A DNA stretch of 64,000 bases from Leptasterias polaris (GCA_037783415.1 JAZGTN010000192.1:1984001-2048000), one strand, 5' to 3'; counted from the first letter of the stretch, positions 45,313-58,367 are shown. Notes: generated from the letters alone by a model not told the origin. Numbers and translations are program-made.

Positions 45313-47949
45313 TTAAGCCATTACACCCGATGCATGACGTGACGTCATTGCACTTACCAAACGGCTCCCGTTATTATGGGAACACGTTCCCTAAACACCA
45401 ACAACTAGGCAGATTGTTACATCTTACTTCAGACAATCGGGCTAGATACGCTTATACAACAAATACTCTGACATCTTGACTGTCTGAAACTATGATAAAT
45501 TTGACCCTAACCGTGAACTTCTTTGAAGAATTTTGATTCTGTAAATGGGTATCGTAAAAGAGTCTGGCGTTCTATAAATGCAGACATTTACAACCGCCAT
45601 TCCGTAAAGCATTGAGAATACTTTCATTAAAACCCTCTATTGGAAGTGTACAGTAGCTGTCTCGGCAATAGTGCATACATCTCTCAACATTTAAAAATGT
45701 ACCCTTATCCTTCCAGATAGTCCTAATCCTTCCAGATAGTCCTAATCCATTGCATTTGTACGTCAGTTCAAAAGAAAACACTACTCCAGATTTTCTTTTA
45801 GTCAACACACTGCACGTTTGTTTCAAATGTAAACTTTTTCGAAATACGTGTAATAGCCAAACGCAGACAAACTTAAGTAATTAGTCTACCAGCTTAATTA
45901 AATTAAAATATTTATAGACCTGAATATTGCATTACTCCACAAGGACATTCATGAATGTCAAACAGTTTCAAGCCTAATAAATAAATTTAAAAAAACCCAA
46001 TCTAATTTCAGTCAAAGTTTTGTAGATAGGTTTTGCTCACATTTATCTTATTACAAACATATTGAATTCTTCACCCTTAACTTTAACAAGACGTGAAAGT
46101 TCTTGTGCGACTCTCGCCCGAGAGGATTTGTCCGGCATTAAAAGAAAATTGCTACGAATAATTACTTCACACCGTTTTTTTTTAACTGATAAAATGTGGG
46201 ATTTAAAATGTGGGATTTAAAGATTTGTGGTGTGTGGGTGATAACCTGCACGGGATTTGTTGTTTATCTTGAAATATTCATGTAGTATTTCATTTTGTTT
46301 ATTTATTTGCTTTCATTTTTCTTGTTGTTAAGATTTGAAAATATATTATCTGGTTATTTACGTAAATGATGATTTACTTTTTTCTATTGCGTCTAAGCTT
46401 CACGGCTTTACTTAGTCAAGATACACATTATTTTGAACAAAGTGACGTACAATGTATACAACAAACTATTCAAAGACCAATTAATTTTTTTAAAAATGAA
46501 ACACCCCCCCCCCCAATGATTTGAGTTACAAATTGTAAGCATTGTTTTGTTTTTTATTCATTTTATTTATTTGTAATTTGTTTATTTAGTGGTTTTTTAT
46601 ATTGTTAGTTAATTTATTTTAATTTTCGTTTGTTTGTTTGTTTATCTAAATATATGTGGTTATTTTTGTTTGGGGTGTGTATTCAAGCAATGTAACCGTG
46701 GAGAAACAGTCGATATGCTGGGGAATCTATATTTCAACTGACTCAAGCCTGTATGTGTCGCTGCATGTCGGGACTTAATTGAAAATCCGAAATCGAACAC
46801 CGTGGTGTCATTTCAAAACATCGCAGGAGATTGACGAATTCCTTCACATCTGTTCTTTCCTGTCTTAACGATGGGGGTGATTCCGAAAGGAACATAATTT
46901 TTTAAGGCGTTAGTGTTCTCGCCGTTGATAATAAAAGGGGTTTCTGAGCCGATTTGTTGATTTGACATGAAAGGTGAAACTTTTTTAAGGAAAAGAATAA
47001 TCTCAGTGTGTCTAAGTTGTTGAAAATATCGTGGTTTTGTCTGTCAATTTTGGTTCGAGTACACACTGTGTGGGTAGATCAAATATATTTGTGTTTGTTG
47101 GGGTGGGTCTGTTCATTTGAGATGCTGGTCTATGAAATATTATTTTTACATCAAAATTAATACATTACAGATAATATTGTGGAGTTAATAATTTGCCACG
47201 CCGGATTGCTCAAATTAAGTATATCATAGGTATATCTTTAAAAGTATTTTTAATAGAATTCTCATATCATCCGGTTTGTAATAAAACGAACAAGCCATAA
47301 TAGCTTAAAACCAGCTTGTGAACAATTCATCACTAGTCACAAAAAATTCAGTTGTCATGTTTTGTTGTAAACATTGGAAATGGTTAAGGAAGTGACTTAG
47401 AAAAAAAAAAATTATTATTTGTCAGGAATTTTGTGCAAGATGTTAATATTTTATATTTAGCCGAAATAAGCAACGGTAATAGGGGTATTTAAAATGCCTA
47501 TTTCTTTAATTTGGCAGTATTTCAGAATGAGGATTTGTACTGGTATGGATTTTATATCTAGTGAGATTTTAGATTGGAATTACTCGAATTTGTGTTTCTG
47601 CAATTACCAATCATGCCCAGTTAATTTCTGATTTCACTTGGAAATGTATGGACTACATTGACTCCAATCGTACAGTTGTCCTTCCCTAGTGGCCCATTTC
47701 CTTGCATAAAGTAATGCAGTTAGCCACGAATAGCAAGTTGTTACAAACTTTGCACTGACAGACTCGTGTCTGGTTTTTTAGTTTTTTTGTTTTAATCATA
47801 ATTTTTATTGTACACGCGTCATAGCCAATGATTTATATGCAGTTTGGCTTGTGGTCTTTCTCTTGCCGCTGAGTTTTTCATCGCCTAGTCGAAATTGACA
47901 CCTGTGCCTTTTGGTCGCAACACGAACATTTTGGGCTGCAAGGAAACGA
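45313..47949. other. Long gene-free stretch, T-rich low complexity
   Basis: Short exact duplications: ATCCTTCCAGATAGTCCTA at 45708-45726 and 45728-45746, and AAAATGTGGGATTT at 46193-46220. C11 at 46504-46514; TTTA/TTTG low complexity over 46260-46660. 46770-46990 looks like complex single-copy sequence. No exon, RNA gene or repeat family recognised in 2.6 kb. Confidence 0.5.
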
Positions 47950-48010
47950 AGGTGTTAGGATAACACTGGTGGTGTTATCTGCATAACACTGGTACTGTTA
48001 TCTGCATATT
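47950..48010 (+). repeat. Tandem GTGTTATCTGCATAACACTG doublet
   Basis: GATAACACTGGTGGTGTTAT, CTGCATAACACTGGTACTGT, TATCTGCATA: two units of about 22 bp, related in its core words to the GTGTTAAAAT elements at 12068 and 23037. Confidence 0.6.
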
Positions 48011-48160
48011 TCCACATGGCTCGTACTGAACACGTCGCCCAATTTAAATAACTAATTAATATAACGGACTGTTCCTCAAAAATGTAATGGATAGTAATAA
48101 TATTTGAGTGAAAAGGCGGTAATTGTAACCGATTTGGTCATTCGTCCACTTGAGTAAGAT

Positions 48161-48199
48161 GGGTCCATTTTCATGGCTCTGCTTACCGCTGAATTCTCG
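48161..48199 (+). mobile_element. MITE end fragment (CATGGCTCTGCTTACCG)
   Basis: TGGGTCCATTTTCATGGCTC then TGCTTACCGCTGAATTCTC matches one end of the element at 11709-11948. Confidence 0.7.
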
Positions 48200-49187
48200 T
48201 TTATTGAAGGGTTTCAATGTTTAAACGAAGAATGCTTTTAGTAACGTGAAGTTACTATAAGCATGGATTCTATAAGTAAGTATAGTTTTCTACTACAATG
48301 TAACCGACAGTGTAGCAAGTATTGTCAGTTTCAAATGACTTGGTTGGCAAAAGCAATGTACAAGCAATGTAATACCCTTTATGGTTGTTTGTGTTTTCGC
48401 TATATGTAGGTTTTATGCACAGTGTCAGCGTTAGCAAAAAAACTAACAAACTAATACCTTTGCTTCAACTGCTTCATCTATTTCATCTATATAAATTATG
48501 GACCAAACATCCTTGGATGAGACCTAAGGCCAGGGCCAGGACATACACAAATTTCTCTCAGAATGCATCCATGAGTCACACCTGCCCATCACGAGTCCCC
48601 CACAGTAGTAGCGTGAAGGAGTGTGAATGCATCGAGCGTATATCATTGGAAACTTGAAAAAGGGTGTTTCATTGGTGTAAAAGTGGCTTTTGCCTCGCTG
48701 CTGGGTTGCGAAGACTTGTACCGTGTATCTTGTGGAAACTGTCATCAATCGATAGGATGCCACTGTATGTGCACCACAAACTATTGACATAAAAAGTGGG
48801 TTTTCCCGCTCGTGTGTTACAAGAGCGTGCTTGACCTCCGGTTGTATCAACGTAGCTGTTGAATCAATCGATGGGGTGCTTCTATGAATTCAAAAACATT
48901 GGTATGCGGAGAGGGGGGGGGGGGTGGTTACTCCCACCCCTCACGCCTCCCCCCCCCCCCCCCCTCAGAAAAGAAGAAGTGAAACACGTAAGTCTAGTTT
49001 TTGTTCAAAGATTGTCCAAAATGTTTCACACAATATTCCAATCTTCAGAATTCCACTGTAATGGAGACTTTTTGTTCCTATTATGTTGTTTTCAGTCTTC
49101 ATAATGTACCAAATAAAGGGGAACACGTGTAAATACTGAAAACAACACGTACTGTACACAAATAAAGGTGGAGCATTTTGGGGTCAT
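48200..49187. other. Gene-free stretch with facing G and C tracts
   Basis: G12 at 48913-48924 and C16 at 48949-48964 face each other across 24 bp containing CTCCCACCCC. Overlapping 90-108 codon frames at 48385-48850 on opposite strands have no motifs. Confidence 0.45.
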
Positions 49188-49345
49188 GCACTCTGAAAAC
49201 TCCTGGGTCAAAATTGATCCGGGTCAAAGGGGACCTGACTCATTCCTGGGTCACGCTGACCCAGAAACTTGTTAAAATTGGGAACTTGGCTCGGATTCTG
49301 CGTCTGTTTGACCCATTTCTGGGTCATTTTGACACATTTTGTTTT
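49188..49345 (+). mobile_element. GGGTCA/TGACCC element, copy 3
   Basis: CACTCTGAAAACTCCTGGGT then CAAAATTGATCC. One perfect GGTCAnnnTGACC at 49249-49261 and a near-match GGTCATTTTGACA near 49322-49334. The right inverse end is missing, so it is truncated. Confidence 0.8.
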
Positions 49346-51941
49346 CTCCCATATTTAAAACGGAAACTCCCTTCTGTGTCCTCTCTCCATGGGGTTCTTG
49401 TCACTGGGTGCGTTCGATTAGCTTCCCCGTGTGTACCGAGGATTGCACTCGTGTTAGCCACGAAACGAGGCTATAATCGAACGCTGCGGTGTTTTTGCAT
49501 GGCACTCTGGGAAAACTAAGGTTAAACGTTTATTCGTGGCAGCGGGACTAAACTGACAGCTCTGTCGTCTGCTCAACTAGAAAATGTCGATGCTCGTGAC
49601 GACACAATTTAGTTATAAAATATAACATTCCTATCTTGCACACATTCACCATCTGTTTGTTTTTTCTGGAAATACATTTCCTTTCCATTTGCCATAATTG
49701 TTTCATGACGATTAATCTGTCTATTAATTTGTACTTTTGTACCCACGTCAAATTCAACTTGTCCCCGCCATCTTGGTATAATACGTCATTACACCTGGGC
49801 ATTCACCAGAGACCCGCTCGCGAGCTGGGGTTGTGGGGCAGACACGAGTATCACGTGATGGCTAATCGAAGACGCTCTCGTGTAAGTCCCTTGGATTCAC
49901 AACCAGAAAACAAATTAATAAATGAAAATTCACTGGTATGACAAACCCCTTGTTCGTACCAGCACCAATTACGCTGGGGGAAATGTTTCCTTTGATGTAT
50001 TCATTTCAACACAAAATAGACATCAACATTGAGTACCGACTATTTAGACTAATGAATGCCAGCCTAATTAAGTGTTTGACTTCCTCAAGGTTTAGCATCT
50101 AACCCCAAATGTCATCATTCGAAAGCTCTTTTCAAGAAATAAAAAACCATAAATAGAATTATCTCAGTTTAACAAATATTGAAAATTTTACTTTTATACT
50201 TGAAACAGGTCGAAGATAGGTCTGATGCGCAAAAACAAAAAGAAAGCTTCGAAACCCAAAGGAAAGTGGTAAGTTTGATAATCATTTTGAAAATTTGGGA
50301 AATTAAAACAATATCCTTTAGTAATAAATAAATGATAATAATAAGAGAACATTTGATGAAGCGCCGCTCCCCGTGAGTGAGGATAGGGGAACATGCTGTG
50401 ACCTGGGCGTTTTTAACAGTGCAGATGCATTATCAACGTCCTTGTATTAAATGCAGTAATTATATCAAATTCTCCTAGATTATTTTGGATGACTGTGCCT
50501 TGGTTAATAGCTCCATTCGATCGCATTAACAGAAGGTCGTAATTATAGATTGTAAAGGAATCCAAACCAAATTAAATCATGTAGTCTCCTCCTCTGTCCT
50601 AAAGTCACCCCTGAAGGCAGGAGGTATATAGCTTTACATCTGAAGGATACTTCAAGATGAGTCAGTAATCAGAGTGGAATTGAGGCTACAGTTACCACAA
50701 ACCTGAGGTCAATTAAAAACGGCGATAAAAGTGAAAATGCTTATAATTAAAGGCATGTGCGTACCGTTTTGTAGACTTACCGGGTTTCATAAATAAAGTA
50801 TAGGCCTATCTGAAGCAGCAGCGGCTGGAAATTATTTGGAAAAAAAATAAAAATTGTGTTTTCCGGTATATGTTAGGTTTATGAGTACAGAACCTAATGA
50901 TCCGACGCATGTGACCAACGCTGGAATCGAGCATGTCCCAGGTGTGGTTTAGAAACATTAGAATTAGGGAACAAAATTATTTAAAAAACATTAATTTTGT
51001 AAGAATACAATTACTTTTTTAGGATATAAATTTGCATGGTTAGTTCATCCAGGTCATTGCAATTTGAGTTTTCAGTACTTCAATCATGTTAATGGCTAGT
51101 TTGGTGTAATTGTAGTTAAATGACAACAACGTTTGCCTTTTTTCTTTTTGAAAATTTACCAGTTTTTCTTCAATATGCCTTAACTATGTCAAGCCTTCAG
51201 TAGCGCCAAATTTAATATTAATCAAAAATACTTATTGGAAGCTGGTAATTTCCTAGTTCTACTTCTTGTCGATAGCCCACGGTTCGTCAACATTAAGAAA
51301 CTTTATTTTTGATATAGTTTTCAGGCAAAGTGTTACAAAAACATAGTTCAATGGAAGATAATTGTAGTTATCACCCTGTGGAATTTTGTCTAGTAAAATA
51401 AAATGGAAACAGATTTTCGGCTGACTGGTGAGCCAATCGTGAATAACGCGTTCAACCCAACGTTAATAGTTATTTGTCAAAATGAAAACAAATGTGCAAT
51501 TCATTTTAATACTGTTTGCTTTGTTTCTTAATTTTGACATTAGTGAACATAAACTTTCAAAAGATTTTAAGAAAAATCATAGTAATTTTTTCGGAAATTT
51601 TACTTGATTTTGTTGTAAATTATGCCTAATGTTTGAGAACCATGCGGTCCTTTTTGGTGTGGGGATTTAAGATATACTGCCCTCTATTGATTGAAATGAG
51701 AAATGTTCGATTATTGACTTTCTATTGCCGACCAATAAGTATCACAAAGAAACTTTGCAGAGATCTATACACCGATACTCTTGAACAATAGAAGTGTACA
51801 TTTAAAATGAAACCACCGTCATAAATATTCCAATGCAGCTTTTAATTACAAAACGACGAGACGGATAAATAAGTCGGTTCATGAATTCTGTCTATTTTTG
51901 GCGAGACCGGCCAGATGATTTCGATTATTTCCGAGCCTTAC
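49346..51941. other. Gene-free stretch, nothing recognised
   Basis: About 2.6 kb without supported genes. A possible 44-nt exon on the minus strand, 50781-50824 (acceptor TTTCCAAATAATTTCCAG, donor CCCG|GTAAGT, PLLLQIGLYFIYET), is too short to rely on. 50430-50700 is complex sequence with TAATTA-like words. Confidence 0.4.
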
Positions 51942-52180
51942 CCTCCCAAAAATATCGGATGACGACTCTCAGCAGTATTTGCGTAGAGATACACTCGACT
52001 AAATTGCACCGAGCCATAGAAAGCATCTTGTGACCGTGCCCAAGCCACAATTAACCCCAGGACACAGCCCGACAGTTCACGGTCACCTAACACCTCGTCA
52101 ACCTTGGAGGTGTGGGCCGGAATAGCATTTCCACATGAATCATTTTCCTTGTCTTCCAAAGTCGATACGTTTGACAGCAT
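51942..52180 (-). CDS. Weak candidate first exon, unidentified
   Basis: On the minus strand ATG at 52180 opens about 79 codons with balanced GC, including SKVDEVLGDRELSGCVLGLI and WARSQDAFYGSVQFSRVYLY, and ends at GGGAGG|GTAAGG. An in-frame stop lies shortly upstream of the ATG. No domain recognised, and no downstream exon was found. Confidence 0.25.
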
Positions 52181-52639
52181 CCAGGCGTGATTCTCCTCGC
52201 TGCCCCTCTGTCACCACTTTGAAAATGAACACACACACAAGTAAGACAAAAAAAGATGTGACACGTACGGATTTCGCATCAATTTTTGCGATGGCCTTCC
52301 GGCAAAACAGAGGTCACCCGAAGAGAGAACTTGACACCTTGCCAGTTCGGCGTGAGTCAATTCCTTTCGTTTCTTCATCGTCGCATCTTAAGCGAGTCTT
52401 CTATGTATTATGCTTGTATGAATTATCTACGTATAGATTGAAAGAGCCCGTCGCCCTCAGCCGAGTATAGACAGTATTACGGACCCGTGCAAATTACCTC
52501 TGCGAGGACCTGCCGTAGTTTACTTAAACTGTTTGGATGCGATCGAATTCGATTGAAACCACAGTCGGGCCAAATTGTAAACAGTATCGTTGCTAGTGCT
52601 GAAATGCATTAACTTTAGTGGATTGAAGTTTAGCAACAA

Positions 52640-52710
52640 TAGTTAGGGTGAAGGTGAAATAGAATTTATGGTGAAGATGAAATAGAACTTATGATGAAGA
52701 TGAAATAGTA
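52640..52710 (+). repeat. Degenerate GGTGAAGATGAAATAGAA tandem repeat
   Basis: Three units of about 25 bp: GGTGAAGGTGAAATAGAATT, GGTGAAGATGAAATAGAACT, GATGAAGATGAAATAG. Confidence 0.85.
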
Positions 52711-52943
52711 GTTTTCGCGCGAATTAATCAGACAAATGTTGGTATCTCACAAGCCCATGCTCGAACCTTTAAAAACTGCATAGAGTCTTCATTAGAAAAG
52801 GAAACATAATTCCATATTCATTAGACACTTCCCTGCAAAACATTCTCTCCACACTTGAGCTACCTTCCATAGTGCCACCCGTACTTTTCTGCCCCACAGT
52901 GGTGATGCTATACAACTTGGTGATTGGCTTCGTGATTGAGTAC

Positions 52944-53120
52944 AATAGACCTTATGCATATGACGTCATTTGAGTAGGGCGCCCTCACCTAGAGGTCAAA
53001 AGGAAGATGTTCATTGGCCAATCCTGTGCGCCGCGCGTACAAATCAGCGCGTTTCCATTGTTTCATCATTAGTTTACCTCTAAGATGGCGGCTTGGTGAC
53101 GTCAATGCATACGGTCTATT
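52944..53120 (+). mobile_element. CRE-bearing MITE, copy C (most complete)
   Basis: A 177-bp unit. The left end AATAGACCTTATGCATATGA (with CGTCA) and the right end TGACGTCAATGCATACGGTC (with TATT) are inverse repeats of about 24 bp, so TGACGTCA sits inside each end. Between them lie ATTGGCCAAT (CCAAT in both directions), CGCCGCGCGTAC and AAGATGGCGGC. No reading frame. Copies A and B confirm its borders. Confidence 0.9.
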
Positions 53121-55383
53121 GTTGCTGTACGTGAGTTAACCTTGATCTTTACACGACAAAGTGATTCCTTGAAAGCTAATTTATGACAATATTGTAACCA
53201 TAGCCTTATGAATTGACCAGGGAAACAAAAAGTATATCAACCACACCGAGTTTTGTTGTGTGGCTTCAAACAACGGTACATTGTCATGCGCGAGTGACAT
53301 TTGATGCTGGATATGGGGCATGGTGTACCCCTCCCCAATATTGTGTCTTCATTGTGTGCTTGGATCTCAGGAATTTTAGGGGTGAGGGTACTTCTGTACA
53401 GGAGGAAAATAGTGTGTTAAAGTATGGGAACATTGGGGGGGGGGATACCATGCCCTATTTCGGGTATGGTGTACAGCCTGAGTATCATGCCCGAGTGGTC
53501 TTGGACACCGTACTCAAGCTCCGGTGATCAGTATCGGAGTGAAGGTTCGGGTTCCGACCTTGTACACTGGTGTCCTTAACCGAGACAGTTGACCATAATA
53601 TTAGTTCAACGTTCGGATGAGACCCATGTGTTGTGTAATGCACATTAACGGAGACAGTACGCTCATCGTTATATAAGAGAAGGGGCAAGTTGGTTGCAGA
53701 TTGCACGTATATACGCATCACCTTGTAATGCCTTACATGGGTTTCTTAATTGGAACATGGCCCGTCATACGTATTGTGCCATTTAGATACAGGATTGGAA
53801 CTTCATTAGGCTTGGGCTGCATTTACGTAGGTTTGGGGCTCCCCTTGGATCTTGAGGTGCCACACTGACGTCATCGAGCACACAGACGTCATTAATGGAG
53901 AACCTTCAATTTGGAAAAGGGAAGGATAATTTGCAGTCTTTTGTATGTCGCTCGGTTAACTGGTCGTTAATATTGGGACCACAGAAGAAAAGGTAGCACA
54001 GCATGTCTCAATCATGTCATATCAATTTAAAATATTTGAATTTCGACATGTAGGAGAACATGGCGTCACGCACAATAAATTCGTCTCAAATATACTGGGG
54101 TTCTTTTATCTCTTCTTTTTATGTCATACATCAGAAGAAGGAAACAATTTATCATAAATTGTTCCATGCCATTACCATTGCAATAATATTGTACAGAACC
54201 ACTCTATGCACAGCTTGAAATGATTGTTACGTTCATTTCCCGTTGTCTGCGTGAATAATTCATAAAAGCAACAGAGACCGCAATGAGTCCACGGCCTTTC
54301 CGTATACGCCATTACAGCGAATGACAACTACACATGCCTAGCAAATCGGGCATAAGCTTGAACCAGGCTTTTGTCCGCGGAAAGTGACGCACCAAAAGGG
54401 GAGAAATCAAACTTGTTTGTATTTATTCGATGATCAAAGTCCCAAAGTCATGTTGAACGTCACTGACCTGACCACAAAGCATTTGAGTTCATACTTGGAA
54501 TAAAAGTTTAGACATTTCTGAAGGGGAATTACCTTTACATGCGGTTGGTATCACAAACTGTTAAGAGCACAGTTCCTGAAACACACGGAAATGTATGTGC
54601 GTTCCACCAACAGATTTGCATGAGCGGCCGCTAGCATCTTTGCCATGTGTCTGATTTCGCACGGGAAATTTTGAATAGTGTTTCTCATTCTACCAAAGGG
54701 GAGCAGACTGTTTTACCCCTACAGCCTCGGTTTGGTTTCATTGATTTGAATGGATGACAAACAAGATGGCCACCCAAAGTCATGATCCGTCGTTAGACTT
54801 GCCCAATGTGTGGAATTTTTAAAGGTAGGCGTGTCCCGACTGTATAGAAGGGACCGTCTCAACCGTAGTTTGGGTGTAACAGACATTTTGACAAAACCCA
54901 AAAGTGTGACTAAAAAATAAAGTTGTTATCATCGATAGAAGTTAATAATCGATACTGCTATCACAAGTATGAGCAGCACAACTATCCGAGGAAGCGAATA
55001 ACGCGGATACCGTCTCATTAATCGATACCACTGTCATGGTCCCCTGTGGTATTGAAACAGCTGTAGCGCAGTACATACTGTGTACATTTCTTTACAGGGA
55101 AATATGCTTCCCACCCCATTGTATCAATATTTCTTCAAGCTCCTCACTATATTTATTTCTGTTTGGAACGCCATATAGCGCAGTCGAATCACAAACGTTG
55201 CAGTTACTTGTATTATTAATTGTCAAGTTATACAGTCATGCATACTTTACTATACAATAGTATTTTAGAACCATACTATAGAGTCATTGTGTAATAGAAC
55301 CATACGTTATGTCTCAGTGAAGACATTGATATTAAATAGTTCCTTTTAAGACAAAGAACTTTGATATAAAACTGCTTCTGGCA
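53121..55383. other. Gene-free stretch, nothing recognised
   Basis: G10 at 53435-53444. TGACGTCA at 53868-53875 with CAGACGTCATTA shortly after (53883-53894). A 104-codon frame at 53213-53527 has no motifs. No gene supported. Confidence 0.45.
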
Positions 55384-55624
55384 TTAATCGTTTTGAGATA
55401 TACCTTTCCAATTACACTCTCTGAGAGACACTTGCTTTTGGTTATTCCTACCGCGTGGCCAGAATGATATCAGCGAAATATTTTTCGAAGAAAACATGTA
55501 AGCACCTGCTTCAATGATTTTTTGTTTACCTAGAGGAATGAAATGTAGACTGTTTCCAAACTCCAGCGATGCAACACCACCCCCTAAAGAAACAAGGGTA
55601 TCGTGTGACAAACTTGAGCAATTT
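55384..55624 (-). CDS. Weak candidate terminal exon, unidentified
   Basis: On the minus strand the acceptor ACAAATTATCTTTTAG leads into about 79 open codons ending in TAA: SLGGGVASLEFGNSLHFIPL, KQKIIEAGAYMFSSKNISLI. The Gly- and hydrophobic-rich pattern is protein-like, but nothing is recognised. No AATAAA was located close by. Confidence 0.22.
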
Positions 55625-56401
55625 CTAAAAGATAATTTGTGATCATGTTACCAAGAAAACGATGTTCGTCAACTGTACGTTCGAAAAAGGGTATAGGCCA
55701 ATGTTATTGAAAAAAAAAAGTCGCAATGCATACTTCTTTTATCATTTTGCATGACTGTACAGATGTTGTTTGGTATTTTAGTTTATTTGTCATAACAAAA
55801 CAACAAATAAACAAAGAACAGGAACAGATGGATTACAAAAACGAACAAACAACTCACAACGACAGGAACTTAAAGTAATATCAGTGGACCGAGACTCCGG
55901 TTTTAGCTTTTAGCCCCGAACCTAATAAAACTTGATGTAAATTTTAAGAGCAAACTGTAATAATGAGAAACGAAAACTTATTAATGCAATTAAAACCCTG
56001 CAGCGAGGGACTTGTTTGGTCGCAACGCACCATTGGTACGTTGTAAGCACATGCCGACAGTTTTTTTTTCTTGGGTTAAGACTGTAATTGTTTTGCATTT
56101 TGTCAACGATTTAAAAAAAAAATCTAAGTGTGCTGGTTAATAATGTCCAGGTATTGCTCTGGGTTAATTTAAGCTTATTTGTTATGCTCAATTAATCAAT
56201 TAAGTTCAATAATTTGGTTCATCTATACCAATAACAATGCCCACCGGTTTTGTGCACAAAGGATGCTGGCAGAGTTTTATCCTGCCCCCTCCTAACCAAA
56301 TCGCTGTCCTGTGCTGATTGACAACCCCTCTAGGACGAGTGGCATGGTCCAGCTTAGGATATCATGGTTTATGAGCTGAACGGTTTGCACGATGCGGTTA
56401 A
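55625..56401. other. Gene-free stretch, nothing recognised
   Basis: AT-rich, with AAACAAATAAACAAA-type low complexity near 55798-55815. Confidence 0.5.
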
Positions 56402-56503
56402 GACAATTGAAATATTAAAACATTTTCAGGGTGTGCTGACAGCGGCCCAGACAATTGAAATATTAAAACATTTTCAGGGTGTGCCGACAGCGGCCCATAC
56501 TGC
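56402..56503 (+). repeat. Tandem duplication of a 51-bp unit
   Basis: AGACAATTGAAATATTAAAA...GTGTGCTGACAGCGGCCC is repeated with a single difference (GTGCTG to GTGCCG), so it is recent. Confidence 0.95.
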
Positions 56504-56891
56504 AGGGTTTTAAAATGTGATTTCAAAAAGTACCGTGCCGCAAATGTAGGGGTAGAATTTCAGAGAATGGAATGGAACACACAATAACACTGGGGGGAAA
56601 CGCGTATAGTAACAAAAACTACCCCCTAGTAGTAGTATAGTAACATTTTTAGAGTAACAAAATAAAATATCTCTATTCTCAAACAAAAAGGAATACATTA
56701 ATAGTGATGATATGAACAATTTAAAATGCGCACTTAGGCCTACTGGCTTTAGATTTTAATGAGCTTAAAAGCTAATTGAGATGCAAACCTATTACCCTAA
56801 TGGTGGAAAACGTAATAATCGTAGTAATGTGCAAATGAGTATAAATTAAGAGAAACCTATCATTTTTACGGTTGGTTCATATTCGTCAATA

Positions 56892-57099
56892 GAGAACTCG
56901 TGTTTGCGTTATATCGACAAAGTGTGCGATATATCGCCGTATTTTATAGGGTCAGATCGCCGTACTATGTTGTTTATCGCCGTATTTATTGCGTGGTATC
57001 GCCATGCTTTACGGCGATATAACACAATACCATAACGGTATTGAAACGCAATACTACGGCAATATACGACACTACTACGGCGATATAACACGTGTTCTC
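56892..57099. mobile_element. MITE with GAGAACTCGTGTT ends and TATCGCCGTA subterminal repeats
   Basis: The left end GAGAACTCGTGTTTGCGTTA pairs with the right end ATAACACGTGTTCTC. The left half carries TATCGCCGTA or variants at about 56932, 56955, 56974 and 56998, and the right half the inverse TACGGCGATA at about 57011, 57055 and 57076, so the whole unit is a loose 208-bp palindrome. Confidence 0.75.
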
Positions 57100-58367
57100 C
57101 AGGAATTGGCGACTAAGAACTATCGTACACTATTAATTAAACCAGAGGAACAAATTCAAAATGCTTTTAAAAACGATCAAGGTGTATGTATAGTCAACAT
57201 CGCCACGCCTGTTCATCATGTATTTCTCGGAGGTTTAAATAGCGTTATTTGAAATTGATGCTTTCGCTTACGGTGATATGACACTCTAATAATTTATTGA
57301 ACAGATTTGAAATTACGTTGTTAACAATGCATTGCCTTTCCGTACCAGCATGCAATATGTGACCATGTGAACACGGTCCAATGTTTATACAACCCTTGAA
57401 GGATGCATGATTGTGCTATACGTACTTTTATAGTGATCGTAAATACGTGACTGGTTTTTTTAATTGAATTCAGTACCAATTCGGGGTTACGTTTTAGATG
57501 AAAACAACTAGAAACGGGTTGTTCTGCTCATCTATTTCGATTATTTCGATTATTTCGATTGTGGCTATCGAAATAAGAAACGTGCAGTGGGAGGGGAGTC
57601 TTTAAATGTTGTTTCCTCAACCTCAACAGCACTTTCGATGACATTATTTCTCTGGAGGATTTCTGGTATGAACTTTATGTGCTGGAGTGAGCTCTCAGAT
57701 TGAAACTGTTCAATGTTGTATATGGATTGTAACCAACCTTCTACTTTTTCTTTAACCAGCTATTGTTTATCATGGTTTAAAATAATATTGTTCAACATTG
57801 AAACTATACATTTTGTTTTCTATGTGTGCCTCGTGACCGATCATCGGATATTTTCGAAAAACTCTATACGGATAAACTGCTCACGAAAAAACCCCAAAAC
57901 AAAACAACCACCAAAAACAAAACCTATCATGATATTAATATAGTTATTCAAAGCAATCATTTTCCATAAAAATATGAAGCGGATGTGAAATTTGATATTA
58001 ATCATCACTTGCGATTAATGGCGAAAACATTGGAGCGTGTATAAACACAATGATATTAAGTACATTTCCATTCTCAGCTTGAGAACAATATTACTTTACT
58101 GCGAGTGTATAGCACTCGGTAGTATTTTTTTAACATTACCACAAGTGTATGTTGACAATAGTTCAGTTAATTATCGAGAGTTATTGAACAGAATATTTTG
58201 CACGAGGTGTCGAAAATTTAAACAATTAATTGCAAAATCGACACTTCTTTAGTCACATCCTCTTATTATACGATGATCCCCTTAAAATACCACTTCCTAG
58301 GTTGTATCATAAACTGGGAGTGATCCCTGGCTATACGACAGTATACGGTTGTAAGACTTCTGATACT
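57100..58367. other. Gene-free stretch with a TTTCGATTA repeat
   Basis: TTTCGATTA is repeated three times at 57535-57562, followed by ATCGAAATAA in inverse. Otherwise AT-rich and unrecognised. Confidence 0.5.

Noticed and set aside
45366..45398. 33-nt minus-strand micro-exon with a TTTG|GTAAGT donor
   Set aside because: Too short, and open in more than one frame; isolated donors of this quality are expected by chance in 64 kb.
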